DNA of 29,127 nt from RGIG995 sp045542115. Its GTDB lineage: Bacteria > Bacillota > Clostridia > Oscillospirales > UBA644. The stretch is from NCBI GenBank assembly GCA_045542115.1, contig JAZQKK010000005.1, positions 1 to 29,127 of the forward strand, read 5' to 3'. The translations under genes were made by a program, and so were the position numbers. A model generated the notes under the pieces. It was given only the letters and a program-made list of their open reading frames with translations, was not told the DNA's origin and made no database searches. This document shows positions 1-7,909 of this stretch, piece by piece (within the stretch, counting starts at the first letter, position 1; the number at the start of each line of letters is the position of its first letter).

Positions 1-1
1 T

Positions 2-307
2 GATTCCAAACGTTCGTTGTTGGAACTGATACGCGGGTACGAATGGGATGAAACCACAACGGAAACGTCCCCGGGGAAAGATGGCAAAGGAGTGGTCATG
101 AAAACCAAGGTTGTACACAAAAAGGCCGCGCCGAATCCAACCGCGATTATCTTTGCGTTGTGCAACCGTGCGCCGGGCGAATGGTCAAACAAGCATATCC
201 AAGAATTGACCGGCAAGATTGAAACGGAATCGAAACCGGGTATTACATTGGCCAACGTCCCGGATAACCTGTTGGCGCAAGTCATTGACGCTATAAACGG
301 GAAATAA
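2..307 (+). CDS. terS: Terminase small subunit, 3' part (cut by window edge)
   Basis: The reading frame is already open at base 2 and ends with TAA at 305-307, so only the C-terminal ~101 residues are seen and the true start lies outside the window. The visible part has the layout I associate with small terminase subunits: an acidic strand-turn region, the segment HKKAAPNPTAIIFALCNRAP followed by W-S-N-K, and a basic/polar tail. It is followed, after one tiny gene, by the large subunit, which is the usual phage order. The expected role is recognition of the packaging site and loading of DNA into the TerL motor. The identity is inferred from the family-like AAPNxTAIIFALxNR motif and the position; the DNA-binding N-terminus cannot be checked. 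Confidence 0.7.
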   Translation, partial: DSKRSLLELIRGYEWDETTTETSPGKDGKGVVMKTKVVHKKAAPNPTAIIFALCNRAPGEWSNKHIQELTGKIETESKPGITLANVPDNLLAQVIDAINGK

Positions 308-477
308 TGGCGGGATTCAGTAAGACGGACGGACCGACCGAACCAAATGAAGATGTTATTATTATCCACTTGGGACGGATATTGACCGACGAACAATTTG
401 AGCGGGTGCAACATTCCGTAATTGAGTTTATGAACGCGCGGTGGCCGGATGTGGCGAATATAGGGATTGACAATTGA
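307..477 (+). CDS. Small hypothetical protein between terminase subunits (56 aa)
   Basis: The ATG shares its A with the TAA of the upstream gene (TAATG), a spacing typical of translational coupling, and the frame ends in TGA immediately before the TerL region. The protein starts MAGFSKTDGPTEPNEDVIII and is acidic, with a predicted amphipathic helix around DEQFERVQHSVIEFMNARW. No cysteine pair, signal peptide or membrane segment is present. I do not recognise a family. Its location inside the packaging operon suggests an accessory packaging role, but that is only inference. Confidence 0.65.
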   Translation: MAGFSKTDGPTEPNEDVIIIHLGRILTDEQFERVQHSVIEFMNARWPDVANIGIDN

Positions 478-528
478 TTGGCCGGAATAATTAACACGGG
501 TTTATGTTTATGTTACGGCCCGGCGGCG

Positions 529-2112
529 ATGAAACCCGGCCCGTCGCCAAAGGGCCATTTTTCACGAATGGACGTTGATACGATGCAAATAACCCGGGCG
601 TTATCGGAACACCCGGAATTGTTCTTACAAGAGGGCGCACGGCGTAACCTGTTGTGGTTCGCCCAATATATGGATGCGAACTTTCAACCAACGCCGTTCC
701 ATAAAGCGTATTACCGGGTATTGGATTTGTTCGCCAAACGCCGGATTAAAAAACTAATCATACAGGCCCCGCCGCAACACGGCAAATCGCAAGGTTCAAG
801 CCGGTTTTTACCGGCCGATATGTTGGGATTGTACCCGGATATTCGGATTTGCATTTGTTCGTATGCGGCCACGATTGCAAAGGATTTCAACCGGGACGTC
901 CAACGGTTGATTGATTCGGAAAGTTACCGGGCCGTTTTCCCGGAAACCGTGTTGAACGGGTCGAACGTCGTAACGGTTGCCAACAATTACTTGCGCAATT
1001 CGGATGTGTTCGAAATCGTGAATCATACCGGTTCGTTGCGCGTCGTGGGCCGTGGCGGTTCGTTGACGTCAAAGACGGTTGACGTTATGATTTACGATGA
1101 TTTGTATAAGGATTCGTCCGAAGCGAATAGCCCGATAATCCGGGCGGCCGCGTGGGATTGGTTTACAAAGGTTGCACAAACCCGTTTGCACAACGATTCC
1201 CAACAACTTATCGTGTTTACGCGATGGCATCCCGACGACATTATTGGCAAAATCATTGATTCGGAAAAGGTCGTATTCGTCGAATCGTGGGCGGACCTTG
1301 AAAACATCCCGGCCGGGGCGTGGGTATTGGTCAATTTCGAAGCAATCAAAACAGGGCAACCAACGGAAATTGACGAACGCGAAGCCGGGCAACCGTTGTG
1401 GGCGCAACGCCATTCGTTGGAACGACTGTTGGCGCAAAAACAATTGGACCCGTTGGGTTTCCAATGCCTGTACCAAGGGAACCCGGGCGACGCCACGGCG
1501 TTTTTGTACCAACCGTTCAAAACGTGGGTCGAAAAAAAGGATTGGGGCCAATATATCCGTTCGGGTTGTTACGTGGATGTTGCCGACCAAGGCGACGACT
1601 TTTTGTTTGCCGCGTCTTATGACATTTACAAATCGGAAAACCAAATTTGGAATGAGAACAAACGCCGGTACGAACCGTTGTTGTTTGCCCTTATAACCGA
1701 CATTGAATTTACCGACGAACCAACGGATGTTACAACCGTAACCGTTCCCCGGTTGATAAACAATAATGGCGTTCAAAAAGCGTGGATTGAATCTAACAAC
1801 GGCGGTTCCCAATTCGAAAAGACCGTGAAAAAAAAGGTTCGGGCGCTAACCGTTCCATTTTATCAAGGCGAAAACAAAGAATCCCGGATTGTCACAAATG
1901 CGCCGTTTGTAAACCAACATATCATTATGCCGTTTGGATGGGAAACCCGGTATAAGAAATTCCACGACCATATTGTCGGTTTTTTGCGCAAGTTTGACGC
2001 CAACGACCACGACGACGACGCCGATGGATTGACCGGCATTTTTGAAAAGGAAATTGCCGACGGGAATACAAAACCATACGGCGCGGCCAATCGTGGTGTT
2101 AGGGTCCATTAA
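529..2112 (+). CDS. terL: Terminase large subunit
   Basis: This is the ATP-driven packaging motor and headful or site-specific nuclease. The ATPase half shows a Walker A segment QAPPQHGKSQGS (about residues 77-90 from this start), a Walker B segment VDVMIYDD (about 185-191) and a coupling segment VFTRWHPDD (about 229-237). The C-terminal RNase H-like nuclease half has YVDVADQGDD near residue 347, WIESNNGG near 419 and an acidic DHDDDADGL near 495, which fit the three metal-binding acidic positions. I chose the ATG at 529 (527 aa); a TTG at 478 directly after the upstream stop would add 17 unconvincing residues, and the ATG at 568 is also possible. There is no promoter between it and TerS, so it is probably co-transcribed. 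Confidence 0.93.
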   Translation: MKPGPSPKGHFSRMDVDTMQITRALSEHPELFLQEGARRNLLWFAQYMDANFQPTPFHKAYYRVLDLFAKRRIKKLIIQAPPQHGKSQGSSRFLPADMLGLYPDIRICICSYAATIAKDFNRDVQRLIDSESYRAVFPETVLNGSNVVTVANNYLRNSDVFEIVNHTGSLRVVGRGGSLTSKTVDVMIYDDLYKDSSEANSPIIRAAAWDWFTKVAQTRLHNDSQQLIVFTRWHPDDIIGKIIDSEKVVFVESWADLENIPAGAWVLVNFEAIKTGQPTEIDEREAGQPLWAQRHSLERLLAQKQLDPLGFQCLYQGNPGDATAFLYQPFKTWVEKKDWGQYIRSGCYVDVADQGDDFLFAASYDIYKSENQIWNENKRRYEPLLFALITDIEFTDEPTDVTTVTVPRLINNNGVQKAWIESNNGGSQFEKTVKKKVRALTVPFYQGENKESRIVTNAPFVNQHIIMPFGWETRYKKFHDHIVGFLRKFDANDHDDDADGLTGIFEKEIADGNTKPYGAANRGVRVH

Positions 2113-2137
2113 ACGCGATTTTGGGTGATTTAAGCGA

Positions 2138-2177
2138 CTTTTTGCGAAAAGATGAGGAATTACCCATTTTTGAAAAG
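2138..2177 (+). other. Conserved intergenic hairpin, copy 1
   Basis: The 167-bp gap after TerL holds a nested hairpin. Inner arms AAAGATG (2148-2154) and CATTTTT (2165-2171) enclose a 10-nt loop AGGAATTACC, and outer arms CTTTT (2138-2142) and AAAAG (2173-2177) extend it. A second copy with loop ATAAATTACC lies at 9255-9304, where the 3' inner arm has changed to CGTCTTT yet still pairs. The function is unknown; a weak terminator, a processing site or a protein-binding site are possible. Confidence 0.5.
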
Positions 2178-2212
2178 AAAAGCGATTTAACGCGATTTTT
2201 ATAAAAAATAAC

Positions 2213-2220
2213 TATTTTTG
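2213..2220 (+). promoter_or_regulatory. Promoter -7 element before the 217-aa structural gene
   Basis: TATTTTTG matches the Bacteroidetes -7 consensus TAnnTTTG. A clear TTTG at the -33 position is missing; only a T-rich stretch is found there. Transcription would start near 2226 and give a leader of about 50 nt with a small CGGC/GCCG hairpin (about 2232-2247). A dedicated promoter would fit a protein needed in many copies. Confidence 0.5.
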
Positions 2221-2279
2221 CAACTGTAAGCGGCTACGGGTCGCCGTGAAAATCATTTAACACTTAAAATTACAAGATT

Positions 2280-2933
2280 ATGTCTTTGATTTGTCAATGT
2301 CCGGCCACCGCCGCAATCACGACAATTCCGAATGTCACTTGCCCGGAAAATTTCGGCCAAATCCAAAAGGTTGCGTTCCAACGCTTGCGTAAGGCAGACG
2401 GAACGCGCAACAGTTTTACCGATACGGCGTCCATCCTTTTGAAAGCGTCTTGGACGGCACAATTGGCGGCCGCCGATGGTGGCAAAATCGTCGTGTCCCC
2501 GTACATCAATGCTCCGGCCGATTCGGGTGGCGATGCCCGTATGACGTCCGGCGGAAACGATGATTTGGGTGGCGTGGCCCAAGTGTTGGGCGGAAACCCC
2601 GTTCAATTCGACGGTCAAATCCGTTCCGTTCCTCAATCCGTCATTAAGGCGATGAAAGCGTTGCAATGCGAAGCCAACGCGGGAAATCTTGGCGTTTTCC
2701 TGTTCGACGAAAACGGGAAAATCGAAGCGTTGCAAGACCAAACGACCGCGACAACGTATTACCCGATTCCCATTCGGGCGTTGTTCATCGGGTCCAAGAT
2801 TCACGGCAATTTCGACGCCAAGGATTCCAACGCCATTTCGTGGCAATATCCCGACAATTATTCCGACGATTTGGCCATTGTCACGCCGACCGATTTCAAC
2901 CCGTTGACCGATTTGGTCCCCGCATCCGTTTAG
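2280..2933 (+). CDS. Putative abundant virion protein, possible tail-tube protein (217 aa)
   Basis: The protein begins MSLICQCPATAAITTIPN and ends PTDFNPLTDLVPASV. It is rich in beta-prone segments, with no membrane helix, coiled coil or enzyme motif, and looks like a single-domain structural protein. It has its own promoter about 60 bp upstream and uses C-ending codons often, like the capsid gene, both consistent with high expression. The segment between the neck genes and the tape measure has no obvious major tail protein, so this is the best candidate for that role although it sits between TerL and portal. The function is inferred from context, not from a recognised domain. Confidence 0.5.
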   Translation: MSLICQCPATAAITTIPNVTCPENFGQIQKVAFQRLRKADGTRNSFTDTASILLKASWTAQLAAADGGKIVVSPYINAPADSGGDARMTSGGNDDLGGVAQVLGGNPVQFDGQIRSVPQSVIKAMKALQCEANAGNLGVFLFDENGKIEALQDQTTATTYYPIPIRALFIGSKIHGNFDAKDSNAISWQYPDNYSDDLAIVTPTDFNPLTDLVPASV

Positions 2934-2935
2934 TT

Positions 2936-3127
2936 ATGAACGCCAAGACAACCACGGTAACGTTAATCGCCAATGGCGTTACCCGGGAATTTGAATTTTC
3001 CCACGCGGAACGGTTGTTGAGGATGCCGAACAACGGCGGTTGGCAATTGCCGGAAACATCGAAATTCGAATTTGTGGATTATGGGCTACGACGTCGCCAA
3101 GATAAAAAAGGAAATAGCGGAAAATAA
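2936..3127 (+). CDS. Small hypothetical protein overlapping the portal start (63 aa)
   Basis: The ATG follows the stop of the previous gene by two bases. The product runs MNAKTTTVTLIANGVTREFE onward, with a two-strand beta pattern, a conserved-looking LPETSKFEFVDYGLRRR stretch and a basic tail (RRRQDKKGNSGK). The last 47 bases overlap the portal gene in another frame, so translation of the two is probably coupled. No domain is recognised; position suggests a small virion or portal-associated protein. Confidence 0.6.
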   Translation: MNAKTTTVTLIANGVTREFEFSHAERLLRMPNNGGWQLPETSKFEFVDYGLRRRQDKKGNSGK

Positions 3128-4823
3128 GCGTTCCGCCGTTCTTTCCCGTGCGAAATTGCACCAAATGCGCATCAAATTTCACACGGTAAAGCGGGTTACG
3201 TCTTTCAATTCGCCGTACATTTCCATTCCGTTAACGCAATTTCTTGCGATGGCGGAAAATATCTTGCCGCACGATAAGTTTGTATTGTTCAAAGCACTTT
3301 TCCGTTATCCCATTAAAACCAATGAGATAACGGAAATATGCTTTGACAAATTAAGCCGCATTTTCGACGGGCGCAACCCGGCGTTTAATTATCAATTCGC
3401 AAATTCCGCCCAACGCGACGATTGGGAACAATACAGGCAAACCAAGTTGAACGAACCCGACGTATGGGCGACCAAGGGATGGGAATTTTTCAAATCCGAA
3501 ATCAATTCCGTTTTGGTCGTTGACGTCGCCCGGGAACAGACAACAGAATTACCCGAACCGTATTTTTATTGGTTGCCGATTGACGACGTAATTACGTATA
3601 AGGCCGACCCGACAACGGGCCAAATGGATTTTATCGTGTTCCGTCGCCGTGACGAAATCGTTGTGTTGGACGATGAAACGTACCGCGTTTGGGACGACCG
3701 GAAGCACACGGGCCAATTGGTCGGTATGCCGACAATCGAAGCGGCCCACGATTTGGGTTATTGCCCGGCCCGGTTCTTTTGGAATGAACCCATTTCGTTG
3801 GATGAACCGGACGTAAAGGCGTCCCCGTTGTCCGCCGAATTGGAAAGTTTGGATTGGTTCGAATTTTTCCACATTTCCAAACGCCAATTGGACCTTATGG
3901 GCGCATATCCCATTTTGTCCGGGTACGAACAAAGTTGCGATTTCACGAACGCGGAAAACGGGGATTATTGCGACGGCGGGTTTTTGCGCGACAAACAAGG
4001 CCGTTACCGGTTGGATATGGCCGGATTACTGTTGCGTTGCCCGAAATGCGGAAACAAACGTATAATCGGGGCCGGTTCGTTCGTGGAAATCCCCGTACCG
4101 AACCCGGACGAAAACCAACCCGATTTGCGTAACCCCGTACAGATATTGAACGTTGACCGAAAAGCCCTTGATTACAACGTTGAGGAACAAAAGCGGTTGC
4201 GCGAAGAAATCATTACGGCCGTTGTCGGCCAAGAAGAAATCATTACGAACCGCGATGCGTTCAACGAACAACAGGTACAAGCGAATTTCGAAAACGTCAC
4301 AACCGTTTTGAACCGGGTAAAAAAGGGTTTCGAACAGGCCCAACAATGGGTTGACGAAACCGTTTGCCGGTTGCGTTATGGACGGTATTTCATTTCGGCG
4401 AAAATCAATTACGGAACGGAATTTTACTTGTATTCCCCGGATGAATTGCGTAAACGGTATAAGGCCGCCAAGGATGCGGGCGCGTCGGAATCCGAATTGG
4501 ATATGATGCAAAACCAAATCTTGGAAACCGAATACCGGAACGACCCGACGCAATTACGCCGTATGTTGATATTGGCCGAACTTGAACCGTTCCGCCATTT
4601 GTCACGCGTTGAGGTTTCCGAACTGTTTGATAAAAACTTGGTTTCCGAAACGGATTTGCGTATTAAATTGAATTTTCCCAATTTTGTACGCCGGTTCGAA
4701 CGTGAAAACACCAACATTTTGGATTTCGGTTCGGAAATACCGTACCAACGCAAGATTGAAAAGATTACGGCCGAATTGCGGCGATATGCGGATGAACAGA
4801 AACCGCAACCGGCCATTGTTTAA
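3081..4823 (+). CDS. Portal protein
   Basis: The 580-aa product has the size, position (after the terminase, before scaffold and capsid) and helix-rich C-terminal half expected of a phage portal, the ring through which DNA enters and leaves the head. I chose the ATG at 3081 (MGYDVAKIKK); a TTG nine bases earlier is also possible. Features seen include the YFYWLPIDDVITYKADPTTG segment, a long helical stretch ending in EEQKRLREEIITAVVGQEEI, and a tail helix rich in Arg and Glu. Unusually, four cysteines (about residues 285, 296, 320 and 323; the last pair as CPKCGNK) form a probable zinc-ribbon insertion. I see no protease or capsid-maturation domain fused to it. Confidence 0.82.
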   Translation: MGYDVAKIKKEIAENKRSAVLSRAKLHQMRIKFHTVKRVTSFNSPYISIPLTQFLAMAENILPHDKFVLFKALFRYPIKTNEITEICFDKLSRIFDGRNPAFNYQFANSAQRDDWEQYRQTKLNEPDVWATKGWEFFKSEINSVLVVDVAREQTTELPEPYFYWLPIDDVITYKADPTTGQMDFIVFRRRDEIVVLDDETYRVWDDRKHTGQLVGMPTIEAAHDLGYCPARFFWNEPISLDEPDVKASPLSAELESLDWFEFFHISKRQLDLMGAYPILSGYEQSCDFTNAENGDYCDGGFLRDKQGRYRLDMAGLLLRCPKCGNKRIIGAGSFVEIPVPNPDENQPDLRNPVQILNVDRKALDYNVEEQKRLREEIITAVVGQEEIITNRDAFNEQQVQANFENVTTVLNRVKKGFEQAQQWVDETVCRLRYGRYFISAKINYGTEFYLYSPDELRKRYKAAKDAGASESELDMMQNQILETEYRNDPTQLRRMLILAELEPFRHLSRVEVSELFDKNLVSETDLRIKLNFPNFVRRFERENTNILDFGSEIPYQRKIEKITAELRRYADEQKPQPAIV

Positions 4824-4843
4824 CAATAAAACCGTGTAAAGCG

Positions 4844-5293
4844 ATGATTACAAAAGACGGGCGCGATACCCCGATTGAAAAGTTGACCGCCGAAAATTAC
4901 ATTGTCCCCACGGGCGAAGAAAAGGATTACCACGCCGTTATTGAGGTCGTACAATTCGACCCGAAAACCGGCAAGCGTGTTTCCCGGCCCCGGGTGCAAA
5001 AATTCGGCAAAAAGATTTTTGAAGCCCACGTTGCGGATTCCTTGCGGAAACAGGGTTACACCGTTACGATTTTGCACGACCCGAACGTGTGGTTGAAAGA
5101 ACAGGCCGCCAAGCGCGAACAGGCCGCCAAGGAAGCCGCCGCCGCCAAGGCCAAGGCCGACCAAGAAAAATTCGATGCGGCCGTTGCCGCCGCCGTTGCC
5201 AAGGCCCTTGCCGAACGCGACGCCGCCAAGGCCGAAACCGAACAGGCCGAACCGGCCAAGAAACCGGGACGTCCCGCCAAGGAAAAGGAATAA
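4844..5293 (+). CDS. Hypothetical head-region protein with Ala/Lys coiled coil (149 aa)
   Basis: The N-terminal ~80 residues (MITKDGRDTPIEKLTAENYI onward) form a mixed alpha/beta region. Residues about 85-130 are a low-complexity helix of Ala, Lys, Glu and Gln, probably a coiled coil. The end, KKPGRPAKEKE, contains a GRP core like an AT-hook, so DNA contact is conceivable. It lies in the head operon between portal and scaffold with short gaps. No family is recognised; it may be a minor head or internal protein. Confidence 0.6.
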   Translation: MITKDGRDTPIEKLTAENYIVPTGEEKDYHAVIEVVQFDPKTGKRVSRPRVQKFGKKIFEAHVADSLRKQGYTVTILHDPNVWLKEQAAKREQAAKEAAAAKAKADQEKFDAAVAAAVAKALAERDAAKAETEQAEPAKKPGRPAKEKE

Positions 5294-5316
5294 CAACCAT
5301 TTAACAAGTTACAATT

Positions 5317-5574
5317 ATGGCACAAATCGCACAACAGGACCATTTGTTCATTGAGGTTTCCGCGTTGGGGACCTTTACCGACGCCCAAAAGGCAAAATTG
5401 GTCGAATGTTACAAAGCCGGAACAATCCTTGACGTCGTGCAACGCGCGGCAACCGGCGTTTCCAAGTGTATTTCCGCGTCGTATGCTGATGCAAGCACGA
5501 CCCGCACGTACACGTTTGTTTTCGGCGGCGCAACCTTGCAAAGCGTAACCGCGACCGAAACCATTTCCGCGTAA
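5317..5574 (+). CDS. Small hypothetical structural protein (85 aa)
   Basis: The product (MAQIAQQDHLFIEVSALGTF onward) has a helical N-terminal half with AQKAKLVECYKAGTILDVV and a beta-rich, Ser/Thr-rich C-terminal half ending TYTFVFGGATLQSVTATETI. It lacks membrane segments and motifs. The location just upstream of the scaffold suggests a head accessory or decoration protein; the assignment is contextual only. Confidence 0.6.
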   Translation: MAQIAQQDHLFIEVSALGTFTDAQKAKLVECYKAGTILDVVQRAATGVSKCISASYADASTTRTYTFVFGGATLQSVTATETISA

Positions 5575-5631
5575 CGTCCGATTGGGCGATACCATAACAA
5601 GACATTACCAAAAATTCAAAGGGAAAGAATT

Positions 5632-6588
5632 ATGGCACTTACAACCGAATTGTTGAACGCCAACGCCGCGTTATCGGGCTTGACGGATGAACAGAAAACG
5701 GCAATCGTCGAAATGTCGAAGAATGACGAAACGGCGGTTATCGGGCAAAAGACCGGCGAAATTTACGGCGGTTTGGATGCTGACATTTTGGCGGCGTCCG
5801 GAATCGCCAAGAATGGGGCCGAAAAGACCTACGATTACGCCAAACGTGTTATTGGCGAAATCAAAGGCCAAGCGGGTAACGCCGCCGAATTGCAAACCAA
5901 GGTTTCCGAATTGGAAAAAGAGAAAACCCGTTTGGAATCCGTTATTGCAAAGGGCGGCGGGGATGCGGAAACCAAACGCCAATTGGACCAAGCCAAGGCG
6001 GATTTGGCCAACGTGACCAAGGAATATACCGACCTTAAAACCAAGTACGACACGGCCGAAAGCGAACACGCAAAAGCCCTGCTCGGAATGAAGATTGACG
6101 GCGAATTTGCGAAAGCAACCGCCGGATTGAAATTTAAGGCCGATTTGCCCGCGTCTGTTACGTCCGTGTTGACCGAACAGGCCGTGGCCAAGGTTAAGGC
6201 GATGAACCCGGAATACATTGATGACGGGAACGGCGGCAAGACTTTGGCATTTATGGAAAACGGCGCGGTCAAGCGCAACCCGGAAAACAATTTGCGTCCA
6301 TTCACGGCCGCCGAACTTGTGGCCAAGGAACTTTCCACGATGGGCGTTTTGGAAACCGGACGCAAACAGACCGGCGCAGGTTCCACGGGAGGCCACACCG
6401 GCGGACAAGGCGGCAACGGTGGAACGGTTGATATTTCCGGGGCGCGTACCCAAAACGAAGCCCAAGAAATCATTGCAAAACAATTGATGGCACAAGGAAA
6501 AATCAACGGTTCCAAGGATTTTTCGGATGCGATGGCGCAAGCGTGGAAAGACAACCGCGACGCAATCAAGGCGTTACCCATCCAATAA
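5632..6588 (+). CDS. Capsid scaffolding protein
   Basis: The 318-aa product ends 63 bp before the major capsid gene, the classic scaffold position. Its central part (about residues 85-155) is a strong coiled coil with heptads such as ELQTKVSELEKEKTRLESVI, followed by a more ordered C-terminal half, a glycine-rich linker near residues 247-265 (TGGHTGGQGGNGG) and a charged C-terminal helix that would contact the capsid protein. This layout matches the GP20-like scaffold family. It would template prohead assembly and then leave the head. No serine-protease motif is seen, so removal is presumably by exit or by a protease encoded elsewhere. Confidence 0.82.
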   Translation: MALTTELLNANAALSGLTDEQKTAIVEMSKNDETAVIGQKTGEIYGGLDADILAASGIAKNGAEKTYDYAKRVIGEIKGQAGNAAELQTKVSELEKEKTRLESVIAKGGGDAETKRQLDQAKADLANVTKEYTDLKTKYDTAESEHAKALLGMKIDGEFAKATAGLKFKADLPASVTSVLTEQAVAKVKAMNPEYIDDGNGGKTLAFMENGAVKRNPENNLRPFTAAELVAKELSTMGVLETGRKQTGAGSTGGHTGGQGGNGGTVDISGARTQNEAQEIIAKQLMAQGKINGSKDFSDAMAQAWKDNRDAIKALPIQ

Positions 6589-6651
6589 GAACAGTAACAA
6601 CCGGGTAAAGGGTCAATCCGGCAAACATTAACAATTTAACACAAAAAAATT

Positions 6652-7821
6652 ATGTCACTTGTAGCAACCCGTTTGCAAAATTGGCGTGTCGAAAACCCGC
6701 AATTTGACCGGAATATGGCCCGCCCGTTGGAATACGGCGCGTTGGATTTCTTTATTGAGCAAACCAACGCCGCAAATTCCATCATCAACCCCAACTTGCG
6801 CGACCGTGCCTTTGAATCCATCGGCAACACCGTGCAAATTCCCGTTATCAATTACGATGGCGACGTGACCGTTTCCAACGTCCGTTCGTGCGTCATTGCC
6901 GACGACGAAAACACGTCCGCGTTGTACACGGTCAATTGGGTAACGCTTTCCGTCGGTTTCACGATGGTTCCGCAACTGTACAGGAACAACGAAATTTCCT
7001 ATGAACACGACTTCGCCCGCAAGATGGAGAAGATTTGCCGCGCCCTTGCAACCGCAATGGATGTACAGGCAATCGCCGCTCTTGAAGCGAACAAAACCCA
7101 AGTGTTCAAGGATGCGTTGTATTACACCGTCACATCCAATTCCGTGCAAATTCCTTGGAACGCCCGCATGGAATTTTTGGCGGACATGAACGCGATGATG
7201 CGTGCAAACGCCTATCCCGAAATGTTGCACGTCATTGGCGGTGCCGGGTTCGATTCTCTTGTGCGCAAGATGGCCGAACACGACATTTACAATGATGTCA
7301 ACAAGCGTTTGGAATACGACAACAAAGTGTTCCACTACACCAACAACATTGTGAACGCTTCCGGCGTCTTTGCAACCGGTTACATCGTGGCCGATGGCAA
7401 CGTGGGCGTTCTTACCCGCGTGGACCGCGAAGCCCTCGCAAGGACCCGCGCCAACTTCCACGAATGGGATGTTGTGCGGCTTCCGTTCATCGACTTGCCA
7501 GTGGGTTCTCACTATTACACCGCCGTCGGCGACCAATCCACGATTGCGGGTGCGGCGTCCGCCGATATGGTGTGCAACGTCAAGGAATATTTCGGGTTCT
7601 CCGTGGACGTGGCCTTTTTGGTTGCGTACAATTCCGACCCGAATACCGTTGCCAACCCGATTATCAAGGTTGAGTTGGCTGCCCCGGGTTCCGCAAGCCC
7701 GTTCGCCACGCCTGTTGAGGTCGTGAACGCCGTTGAGGTTAAGACCGGCGACGACGCGTTGGGTGTTCTCGTTACCAACGATTCCACCGCGCCGGTAATG
7801 ACCCAAGAGGTCACGCCTTAA
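6652..7821 (+). CDS. Major capsid protein (HK97-fold type)
   Basis: The 389-aa product directly follows the scaffold. It begins MSLVATRLQNWRVENPQFDR and contains an extended N-arm, an E-loop-like segment (NTVQIPVINYDGDVTVSNVR), the helical spine HDFARKMEKICRALATAMDV and long beta regions, as in HK97-type shell proteins. Codon choice is shifted toward C-ending and major codons compared with neighbours (for example GCC, AAC, CTT), in line with very high expression. A perfect 10-bp-stem terminator follows about 30 bp after the stop, which would cap its transcript level relative to downstream genes. The call rests on position, size and expression signature. Confidence 0.85.
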   Translation: MSLVATRLQNWRVENPQFDRNMARPLEYGALDFFIEQTNAANSIINPNLRDRAFESIGNTVQIPVINYDGDVTVSNVRSCVIADDENTSALYTVNWVTLSVGFTMVPQLYRNNEISYEHDFARKMEKICRALATAMDVQAIAALEANKTQVFKDALYYTVTSNSVQIPWNARMEFLADMNAMMRANAYPEMLHVIGGAGFDSLVRKMAEHDIYNDVNKRLEYDNKVFHYTNNIVNASGVFATGYIVADGNVGVLTRVDREALARTRANFHEWDVVRLPFIDLPVGSHYYTAVGDQSTIAGAASADMVCNVKEYFGFSVDVAFLVAYNSDPNTVANPIIKVELAAPGSASPFATPVEVVNAVEVKTGDDALGVLVTNDSTAPVMTQEVTP

Positions 7822-7853
7822 TTTTGGGCACATCCTAAACCATTATTTCTTCG

Positions 7854-7887
7854 CGGGGACGGGTCGAATTAACCCCGTCCCCGTTTT
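7854..7887 (+). terminator. Intrinsic terminator after the capsid gene
   Basis: CGGGGACGGG (7854-7863) and CCCGTCCCCG (7874-7883) pair perfectly over 10 bp with a 10-nt loop and are followed by TTTT. It lies 32 bp after the capsid stop. It probably reduces read-through into the neck and tail genes. Confidence 0.85.
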
Positions 7888-7909
7888 CCATTTAACAAGC
7901 GAACCCGAT

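Noticed and set aside
478..528. TTG start for the large terminase directly after the upstream stop
   Set aside because: The added residues do not look like a terminase N-terminus and an ATG is available 51 bases later; it cannot be excluded fully.
1069..1812. A 247-codon minus-strand frame opposite the terminase gene
   Set aside because: It is antisense to conserved terminase motifs and has no independent signal.
5671..6540. A 289-codon minus-strand frame opposite the scaffold gene
   Set aside because: It is a shadow of the strongly biased scaffold codons, with an implausible Phe/Gly/Arg-rich composition.
6655..7833. A 392-codon open frame on the minus strand opposite the capsid gene
   Set aside because: It is fully antisense to the major capsid gene and follows from that gene's codon bias; the peptide is His/Val/Gly-rich without motifs, and it has no promoter.
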